Of a stretch of DNA of 5,597 bases, positions 1-5,597 are shown in pieces. This DNA is from Flavobacteriaceae bacterium TMED68 (lineage in GTDB: Bacteria; Bacteroidota; Bacteroidia; Flavobacteriales; Flavobacteriaceae). Below the pieces are notes generated by a model. That model searched no databases. It was not told the origin of the DNA and was given only the letters and a program-made list of their open reading frames with translations. The stretch spans positions 20,848 through 26,444 of the forward strand of contig NHDV01000014.1 in assembly GCA_002167525.1 (NCBI GenBank). The letters run 5' to 3'. The position numbers were made by a program, and so were the translations under genes. The stretch's first letter is position 1; each line of letters starts with the position of its first letter.

Positions 1-2187
1 GTATTTCTGTTTCATTGATAGAGAATCCTTGCCTGTAGGAATATTTATACCTAAATCAATTGCAAATTTTGAACACTCCTCAACAGCTTCATATAAACGA
101 CTATCTTCACCTGGGTTATTACACGGCCACATCCAATTAGCAGATAACGATATACTATGAATTCCGTTTTCAAGCGGAGCAAAAACAATGTTTGTCAATG
201 CCTCAGCAATTGCATTTTTACTTCCTTTTCTAGAATCAATCAATCCACTAATCGGTGCATGCCCAATAGATGTGGCAATTCCTTTCTTACCAGTGTAATC
301 CAATGATACTACCCCACAGTTACTTAATGGTAACTGCAACTCACCAACACATTGTTGCTGCGCTACTCTTCCCGTAACACATCGATCAACTTTATTAGTA
401 AGCCAATCTTTACATGCCACTGCCTCCAGTTGAAGAACTTGTTTTATATAACTTAAAAGTTTGTTCTGTGAATAAGGAATTGCTTTAAATTCACGAAAAA
501 CTGAAAGGTCTTGCATCACTGTTTTTGGAGAACTACCAAATAGAGCGGAAAGATCCAAATCAATTGGAATTTCTTTTTTATTATCGTTTTTGAATACAAG
601 TCTTTCATCACTTGTAACTTCACCTACTATATAAAATGGAGCTCTTTCTCTCTCAGCTATTTTCTTTAATTTTTTAGTGTCTTTTGGAGATATTACTAAT
701 CCCATCCTTTCCTGTGATTCGTTTCCAATGATTTCTTTAGCTGAAAGAGTAGGATCACCTAATGGAAGTGAATCAATTTCTATTGTGCCTCCAGTATTTT
801 CAACTAATTCAGATAGACAATTCAAATGTCCACCTGCTCCATGATCATGAATAGAAACAATGGGATTTATATTACTTTCTACTAGAGCTCTAATAACATT
901 TGAAACTCGTTTTTGCATTTCTGGGTTTGAACGCTGAATAGCGTTGAGTTCAAGTGTATTACCATATTTACCAGTGTCAGCTGAAGAAACAGCAGCACCA
1001 CCCATTCCAATGCGATAATTATCTCCCCCCAAGATTATAATCTTATCGCCTTTTTTTGAAATACCTTTTTCTGCTTCATTTTTTTTACCATAACCAACTC
1101 CACCTGCAAGCATTATAACTTTGTCATATCCGAATAGTTGGTTGTTTTCTTTATGCTCAAAAGTTAATATAGAACCTACTATAAGTGGTTGTCCAAATTT
1201 ATTTCCAAAGTCAGAAGCTCCATTAGAAGCTTTAATTAATATATCTGTTGGATTTTGATAAAGCCAATCACGTTCAGCAAATGAACTTTTTTTGAAATTT
1301 TTTTGGATACGAGAATATGAGGTCATGTAAACGGCAGTTCCTGCTAATGGTAAAGAACCTTTTCCACCAGCCAATCTATCTCTTATTTCACCACCTGATC
1401 CTGTAGCTGCACCATTAAAAGGTTCTACAGTAGTGGGAAAATTATGTGTTTCTGCCTTTAGTGAAATAACACTTTTAATTTTTTCTTTAAAAAAGTGACT
1501 AGGATTGCTAGGGTCCTTTGGGACAAATTGTTCAATCTCGGGTCCTTCAATAAAAGCGACATTATCTTTGTATGCTGATACTATATTGTTCGGATTTTTC
1601 TTTGATGTTTTTTTAATTAATTCAAAAAGACTATTTTTCTTTGGCTTTCCATTAATTATGAACCTACCATTAAAAATTTTATGCCGACAGTGTTCTGAAT
1701 TAACTTGAGAAAATCCAAAAACTTCAGAGTCTGTTAGAAGCCTACCCAGAGTTTTAGAAAGATCATTAAGATATTTAACTTCATCGTCACTTAAAGCTAG
1801 CCCTTCTTTTAAGTTATATTGAGCGATATCTTTTATCTTGATTATGTCATCAGGTTTTATGTCAATATCAAAAATGCTTTGATTCAAATCTTTGAATTCT
1901 GAATACAGCATGGGGTCAACATTTTTTACTTCTGATCTTGAATGGAATTCTTCGATTCGAAGGATATCTTTTATTCCCATATTTTGAGTAATTTCTACAG
2001 CATTGGTACTCCAAGGCGAAATCATCGAAGGTCTAGGGCCAATAAAAGAACCTCTAATTTCTCGTGAATTTATAAATGGTACTTCCCCAAAAAGCCACTC
2101 AAGTTTTTTGATATTTATGGCTGAAAGGTCTGTATATGTTTGGACTACAAAAATCTTGGTTTTTTTCTTGCCAAAAAACAATAGCAT
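1..2187 (-). CDS. purL: Phosphoribosylformylglycinamidine synthase, large type, N-terminal part (gene runs off the left edge)
   Basis: PurL makes FGAM from FGAR, glutamine and ATP in the cytoplasm, a middle step of de novo purine synthesis. The frame is open for 729 codons from the ATG at 2187 to base 1, with no stop. Visible landmarks are NSEHCRH (residues 163-169), ETHNFPT (246-252) followed by a glycine-rich GAATGSGGEIRD (259-270), GGDNYRIGMGG (387-397), HDHGAGG (447-453), the second-half signature DRCVTGR (601-607), and PTGKDSLSM (717-725), the region that binds auxiliary ATP in the Salmonella enzyme. A PurS-like N-terminal region of about 150 residues before NSEHCRH marks the large single-chain type (roughly 1,200-1,300 residues), not the short Bacillus type. 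The remaining C-terminal part, including the glutaminase domain, would therefore lie outside the window. An in-frame stop sits upstream with no other ATG between, which fixes the start. All visible active-site motifs look intact. Confidence 0.97.
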   Translation of the reverse strand, partial: MLLFFGKKKTKIFVVQTYTDLSAINIKKLEWLFGEVPFINSREIRGSFIGPRPSMISPWSTNAVEITQNMGIKDILRIEEFHSRSEVKNVDPMLYSEFKDLNQSIFDIDIKPDDIIKIKDIAQYNLKEGLALSDDEVKYLNDLSKTLGRLLTDSEVFGFSQVNSEHCRHKIFNGRFIINGKPKKNSLFELIKKTSKKNPNNIVSAYKDNVAFIEGPEIEQFVPKDPSNPSHFFKEKIKSVISLKAETHNFPTTVEPFNGAATGSGGEIRDRLAGGKGSLPLAGTAVYMTSYSRIQKNFKKSSFAERDWLYQNPTDILIKASNGASDFGNKFGQPLIVGSILTFEHKENNQLFGYDKVIMLAGGVGYGKKNEAEKGISKKGDKIIILGGDNYRIGMGGAAVSSADTGKYGNTLELNAIQRSNPEMQKRVSNVIRALVESNINPIVSIHDHGAGGHLNCLSELVENTGGTIEIDSLPLGDPTLSAKEIIGNESQERMGLVISPKDTKKLKKIAERERAPFYIVGEVTSDERLVFKNDNKKEIPIDLDLSALFGSSPKTVMQDLSVFREFKAIPYSQNKLLSYIKQVLQLEAVACKDWLTNKVDRCVTGRVAQQQCVGELQLPLSNCGVVSLDYTGKKGIATSIGHAPISGLIDSRKGSKNAIAEALTNIVFAPLENGIHSISLSANWMWPCNNPGEDSRLYEAVEECSKFAIDLGINIPTGKDSLSMKQKY

Positions 2188-2195
2188 AAGTATAA

Positions 2196-2200
2196 CCTTT
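2196..2200 (-). promoter_or_regulatory. Possible weak ribosome binding site of purL
   Basis: On the minus strand AAAGG lies eight bases before the purL ATG at 2187, a plausible Shine-Dalgarno distance. It is only a partial match, and this lineage commonly starts translation without one, so it may be chance. The starts of the methyltransferase and exporter genes show no comparable purine-rich motif. Confidence 0.3.
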
Positions 2201-2240
2201 GAAGAATAAAAATAGCTTTTTTATGGAAAATTTTTTCTTC

Positions 2241-2279
2241 AATAACTCTATATATTTCCTAAGTTGTTGTAGAGTTATT
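2241..2279. repeat. Perfect 10-base inverted repeat in the rsmB-purL spacer
   Basis: AATAACTCTA at 2241-2250 is matched exactly by its reverse complement TAGAGTTATT at 2270-2279, with a 19-base loop. It lies in the only sizeable spacer of the window (2188-2296), 18 bases past the methyltransferase stop and 53 bases before the purL start in the direction of transcription. On the minus strand the second arm is followed by GAAGAAAAAATTTTCC, not a run of T, so it is not a standard intrinsic terminator for the upstream gene. It could be a hairpin in the purL leader, a processing or transcript-end hairpin, or a protein-binding site. The rest of the spacer is very AT-rich, and I see no convincing Bacteroidota promoter (TTG plus TAnnTTTG at the usual spacing). 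Confidence 0.6.
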
Positions 2280-2296
2280 CACAATTGAATTAAATA

Positions 2297-3508
2297 TTAA
2301 TACCTTAATAATTTTGCAACATAGAATCCATCCCCATCAGTATTTTGGGTTAGTAAAACTTCCTCTTTTTCTAAATTGAATTCAAGTCCAATCTTAGATT
2401 TTAAAAATTTTTTAATCTGGTTCTGATTCTCATTTGGGAAAATTGAACAAGTAGCATATATAAGATTACCTCCGCTTTTAACAAGAGTAGCATATTTATA
2501 AAGAATTTGCTTTTGAATGCCAACTAATTGTTTGATGCTTTTCGGGTTCATGTGCCATTTTGCAGCAGGATTTCTTTTTAGAACACCAAGTCCACTGCAA
2601 GGGGCATCGATAACTACAATATTTGCTGAATTAATATATTTTTTAAAAAAGTCTTTATTTTCACTATTTAGGTATTCCACTATAGAAACACCGTTTCTTT
2701 CCAACCGTTTTTCAAGTTGTTTTCTTTTTCTATCTGAAGAATCAGTAGCTATTATTTTACCCTTATTTTTCATAATTGCAGCAAGATGAAGAGTCTTTCC
2801 CCCACTACCTGCGCATGCATCAATTACTAGCATATTTGGTTTTGGATTTGTAAAAATTGATATCTTTTGTGAATTCAAATCCTGAACTTCAAACCATCCC
2901 TTTTTATAAATATCTAAATGAGTTAATATTTTATTTTCTTTTACAACTAAAGCATTTGGAATATTTGAAACTTTATCTGTATTTACTTTATGGTTTTCAT
3001 TTAAATAAGCTTGGAGTTTTTTTACATTAGTTTTTAAGGTATTTGTTCTTAAGAATAATTTTGCCGGTCTGTTTAAAGTTTGAATTTCTTTCTCCCAAAT
3101 AACTTTCCCATAGGTTTTCATTCCTAAATTATCTAGCCAATCAGGGATAGAATTTTTAAAGACTCTTTTGGATTTTTTTATTAATAAGGGATCGTGAATA
3201 TTATTTTTTTGTAAATCAGAAAAAGTAAAACAATTTTCTAACTCAATATCATTATAAATACTCCAAACAACTAATAGGTTTCTGTAGTAATTTTTTGATT
3301 TAACATTTAATTTTCCAATGAGATCAAATTTTCTTTTCCACCTTATTATCTCTATTATTCCTTTACCAACCAATCTCCTGTCATTAGATCCCCATTTACG
3401 GTTTTTTATTAAAATATTTTTAAGCGTGGGTCTCAAAGCCATTCTATTTCCAAGAACTTCTTGCACTCCTTCTATTATTCCATTGGCAAGATTTCTATAT
3501 AATTTCAT
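2297..3508 (-). CDS. rsmB: RsmB/NOP-family RNA (cytosine-5) methyltransferase, probable 16S rRNA m5C methyltransferase
   Basis: This complete 403-residue protein is an S-adenosylmethionine-dependent RNA methyltransferase of the RsmB/NOP/Sun family. The E. coli member methylates C967 of 16S rRNA. The SAM-binding motif I is IDACAGSGGKT (229-239), with an acidic residue at D256 that fits ribose binding. Motif IV is DAPCSGLG (301-308, Cys304) and motif VI is YATCSIFPNE (351-360, Cys354). These two cysteines are the family's pair: the TC cysteine attacks the base and the PC cysteine helps release the product. The protein ends with the usual DGDGFYVAKL-like segment (391-400). The first 130 or so residues sit where RsmB carries a NusB-like RNA-binding domain but are divergent, so the exact rRNA target is inferred. 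Length is slightly below E. coli RsmB (about 429). The gene starts 32 bases after the exporter stop without a clear Shine-Dalgarno sequence, suggesting co-transcription. An ATG 16 bases upstream is out of frame. Confidence 0.9.
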   Translation of the reverse strand: MKLYRNLANGIIEGVQEVLGNRMALRPTLKNILIKNRKWGSNDRRLVGKGIIEIIRWKRKFDLIGKLNVKSKNYYRNLLVVWSIYNDIELENCFTFSDLQKNNIHDPLLIKKSKRVFKNSIPDWLDNLGMKTYGKVIWEKEIQTLNRPAKLFLRTNTLKTNVKKLQAYLNENHKVNTDKVSNIPNALVVKENKILTHLDIYKKGWFEVQDLNSQKISIFTNPKPNMLVIDACAGSGGKTLHLAAIMKNKGKIIATDSSDRKRKQLEKRLERNGVSIVEYLNSENKDFFKKYINSANIVVIDAPCSGLGVLKRNPAAKWHMNPKSIKQLVGIQKQILYKYATLVKSGGNLIYATCSIFPNENQNQIKKFLKSKIGLEFNLEKEEVLLTQNTDGDGFYVAKLLRY

Positions 3509-3540
3509 TATTGCTGAGATACATTATCAAAATTTGAGGT

Positions 3541-5367
3541 TTAATCTATTTGCTGTTTTTCAACCCAACTTTTGTAATAATTACTTTTTACTAATAGTTC
3601 TTCATGTTTTCCCGAATTAACAATTTTGCCTTTATCTAAAATCAAAATGTTATCAGCCTTTTTAATTGTTGAAATTTTGTGAGCAATAACCAAAGAAGTT
3701 CTGTTTTTCATTAATTTATCAAGTGCTTGTTGTACTTTCAATTCTGCTTCTGAATCCAAAGCAGAAGTCGCTTCATCTAAAATTAAAAGCTCAGGATCTT
3801 TAAGTATTGCTCTCGCAATTGTTATACGTTGCTTTTCGCCTCCCGAAATTTTATTACCTAACTCCCCAACATTTGTTTGGTAACCTTTTGGAAGTTTTTT
3901 AATAAATTCATGTGCGTTTGCCACTTTGGAAGCATTCAGGATTTCAGTCTTTTTTGCATTAATTTTTCCAAGTGATATATTATTATATATGGTATCATTA
4001 AAAAGTATTGGCTCTTGAGTAACAGTTCCTATAATTTTGTATAGACTTTTTAGTAGAATTTTTCTTGAAGGGACACCGTCTATTTTTAAATTACCTTTAT
4101 CAATGTCATAAAAACGATTTAACAAATGTGTTAAAGTTGTTTTTCCACTTCCAGATGGACCAATTAAAGCCACCATTTCACCTTTCTTGATTTCAAAACT
4201 AAGATTATTTATTACTTTTCGATTTTCATACTTAAAGCTCACTTTGTCAAAGACAATATTTTTTTTTAATTGGTTTTTTGGTATAGCATTTTCGTCGTCT
4301 TTCAGCACACTATTTGAGTCTAGAATTTCTTGGATACGATTAGCAGCAGCAATACCTTTTTGTATCGAAAAGCTAGACTTGCTCATACCCTTTGCTGGCG
4401 TCAATATATTATATGCTAGTCCAATGTAAACTAAAAATGTAGTATTTGAAAGATTACCTTCAACTAGTACCATATTTCCACCGAACCATAATAAAATTCC
4501 AATGGCAACTACCCCTAGAAATTCACTTACTGGTCCAGCAAGACTTGATCTCTGATATAGTTTATTTGAAAAGAGATAAAAACCCTGTGAAGCCCTGTAG
4601 AATTTTTCTATAAATAAATTACTTGCGTTTGATGATTTAATAATTCTTTGTCCGTTTATCGTTTCATCCAGAATGGAAATAAAATCACCTTGTTTTTGCT
4701 GAATTTTTGACGAATCAATTTTCAAACGTTTTCCAATACTTGAGATAATTAAAGCTGATAAGGGGACAAAAAATAAAACAAAAAGAGTAAGCTTAATACT
4801 AAAAAAAAACATAACTAATAAAGAAAATAATATTGTGAATGGTTCCCTAAAAATTAACTCTAAGATTGATAAATATGAATTTTGAATTTCATTGACATCG
4901 CTAGTAACTCTCGTAATAAGATCTCCTTTACTTTTTCTATTAAAATATGATATTGGGAAGTGAATAATTTTATTGTATGTAGCGTTTCTTATATCCTTAA
5001 GAATTCCGTTTTTTAAAAATGTTATAAAAAATAATGCTAAATAATTGCAAATATTTTTTAGTAGAAAAAGCACAATAACTAAGCTTACACTAAATATTAA
5101 TGTTGATTCAACATCATCTTCAAGTCTTCTTGATAAATAGTTCTTGAGGTTTTCCTTTACAAAAATGTGTATATCCATTATACCTTTATATTTTGCTTCA
5201 ACAAAATTATTTTCATTTGTATTAAAAAGGACTTTTAGCATTGGTATCAATGAAACGAAAGATAAAGCACTAAAAAGCGCATAAAGTATATTAAAAAGTA
5301 TGTTTAAAAATGCAAAAGTTCTATAAGGGTAGCCAAAACGAAGTATTTTAATTAAAGATGAAAACAT
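3541..5367 (-). CDS. ABC exporter half-transporter (fused permease and ATPase, MsbA/ABCB type)
   Basis: This complete 608-residue inner-membrane protein should work as a homodimer that uses ATP to export a substrate. The N-terminal half holds about six hydrophobic segments (around 18-44, 88-117, a double one at 170-210, 282-302 and 309-323), the type I exporter fold. The C-terminal ATPase has an aromatic A-loop (Tyr380), Walker A GPSGSGKTT (403-411), Q-loop Gln451 in VTQEP, signature ISGGE (507-511), Walker B LLILDE (527-532, Glu532 catalytic), D-loop SALD (535-538) and H-loop His563. Every catalytic element is present. The signature departs mildly from LSGGQ, a variation seen in active exporters. 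The start ATG overlaps the stop of the upstream phosphohexomutase by one base (TAATG), so translation is probably coupled. The substrate cannot be read from the sequence. Lipid A export (MsbA) is possible, but many Bacteroidota carry several such paralogues, so I give no symbol. Confidence 0.93.
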   Translation of the reverse strand: MFSSLIKILRFGYPYRTFAFLNILFNILYALFSALSFVSLIPMLKVLFNTNENNFVEAKYKGIMDIHIFVKENLKNYLSRRLEDDVESTLIFSVSLVIVLFLLKNICNYLALFFITFLKNGILKDIRNATYNKIIHFPISYFNRKSKGDLITRVTSDVNEIQNSYLSILELIFREPFTILFSLLVMFFFSIKLTLFVLFFVPLSALIISSIGKRLKIDSSKIQQKQGDFISILDETINGQRIIKSSNASNLFIEKFYRASQGFYLFSNKLYQRSSLAGPVSEFLGVVAIGILLWFGGNMVLVEGNLSNTTFLVYIGLAYNILTPAKGMSKSSFSIQKGIAAANRIQEILDSNSVLKDDENAIPKNQLKKNIVFDKVSFKYENRKVINNLSFEIKKGEMVALIGPSGSGKTTLTHLLNRFYDIDKGNLKIDGVPSRKILLKSLYKIIGTVTQEPILFNDTIYNNISLGKINAKKTEILNASKVANAHEFIKKLPKGYQTNVGELGNKISGGEKQRITIARAILKDPELLILDEATSALDSEAELKVQQALDKLMKNRTSLVIAHKISTIKKADNILILDKGKIVNSGKHEELLVKSNYYKSWVEKQQID

Positions 5368-5597
5368 TAAGAGATGATATCATTTAATAATAAATCAATT
5401 TTTTTGTTAAGTCTTTCTTGTTGTTTTTCCCATGTATCGTTTGGTTTATATTTGTCAGAAACAGAAAAATAAAATTTTATCTTTGGTTCAGTACCACTTG
5501 GTCTCAGTCCGATTCTACTTTTATCTTCTAAAATAAATATTAAAACATCTGACTTTGGAAGTGAAATACTTTCTTTTTTTCCACTTTTCAAATTTAA
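5367..5597 (-). CDS. Alpha-D-phosphohexomutase (phosphoglucomutase/phosphomannomutase family), C-terminal fragment at the right edge
   Basis: Only the last 76 residues and the stop are in the window; the frame stays open through base 5597, so the gene continues to the right. A TTG at 5591 is an internal leucine codon, not a start. The diagnostic element is [12 protein letters not shown] in the middle of the fragment. It is the phosphate-binding loop of domain 4, which in this superfamily grips the phosphate of the sugar phosphate. Enzymes of the family interconvert sugar 1- and 6-phosphates (glucose, mannose or glucosamine) through a phosphoserine in domain 1, which is outside the window. The tail ends in a charged helix-like stretch ([16 protein letters not shown]). 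Bacteroidota usually have a long phospho-sugar mutase of this kind, and the wording fits, but substrate preference cannot be decided from domain 4 alone. The stop overlaps the exporter start by one base. Confidence 0.9.
   Translation of the reverse strand, partial: LNLKSGKKESISLPKSDVLIFILEDKSRIGLRPSGTEPKIKFYFSVSDKYKPNDTWEKQQERLNKKIDLLLNDIIS

Noticed and set aside
2208..2222. AAAAATAGCTTTTTT, which resembles a tiny hairpin followed by a T-run on the plus strand.
   Set aside because: There is no plus-strand gene to terminate, the stem is only A-T pairs, and it lies just upstream of the purL start on the other strand. It fits AT-rich background.
2275..2283. TTATTCACA, an exact match to the DnaA-box consensus TTATNCACA, in the AT-rich spacer before purL, suggesting a replication origin.
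   Set aside because: It is a single box with no cluster around it, and the same 9-mer (as TGTGAATAA) also occurs inside purL coding sequence at 467-475. Such matches are expected by chance in AT-rich DNA. No dnaA, gidA or other origin-linked gene is present, and there is no strand switch in gene direction.
3741..3863. Non-canonical ABC signature (ISGGE instead of LSGGQ), considered as a sign of a degenerate or inactive ATPase.
   Set aside because: Walker A, Q-loop, Walker B glutamate, D-loop and H-loop are all intact, and glutamate at this position occurs in active ABC exporters.
1505..4429. Several short plus-strand open frames of 67-100 codons (for example 2517-2789, 3318-3620 and 4187-4429).
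   Set aside because: Each lies wholly or mostly antisense to a well-supported minus-strand gene with intact motifs. None shows a recognisable domain, so they are shadow frames.

Overview
The window reads as a strongly AT-rich stretch of a bacterial chromosome, most likely from the Bacteroidota (a flavobacterium-like organism). Four signs point there: the large-type PurL has a Bacteroidota-like N-terminus and active-site wording; most starts lack a Shine-Dalgarno sequence; base composition is very low in G+C; and the genes are ordinary Bacteroidota housekeeping families. This assignment comes from recognising protein wording, not from a database search.

All four genes lie on the minus strand, so transcription runs from the right edge to the left edge. 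First comes the C-terminal tail of an alpha-D-phosphohexomutase (5367-5597, cut by the right edge). Its stop codon overlaps by one base with the start of a complete ABC exporter half-transporter (3541-5367). After a 32-base gap follows a complete RsmB/NOP-type RNA cytosine-5 methyltransferase (2297-3508). A 109-base spacer (2188-2296) carries a perfect 10-base inverted repeat. The spacer leads into the large-type phosphoribosylformylglycinamidine synthase purL (1-2187), which is open across the left edge and lacks its C-terminal part. Coding density is very high, and no stretch over 300 bases is without a gene.

The phosphohexomutase, exporter and methyltransferase look like one transcription unit because of the overlap and short gap. 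purL may be read through from it or have its own promoter in the spacer; no convincing promoter or terminator is visible. The products belong to different processes: sugar-phosphate metabolism, membrane export, rRNA modification and purine synthesis. There is no obvious shared pathway.

I found no mobile element, CRISPR array, tRNA or rRNA, and no sign of an undescribed system. The least explained element is the inverted repeat in the purL leader.
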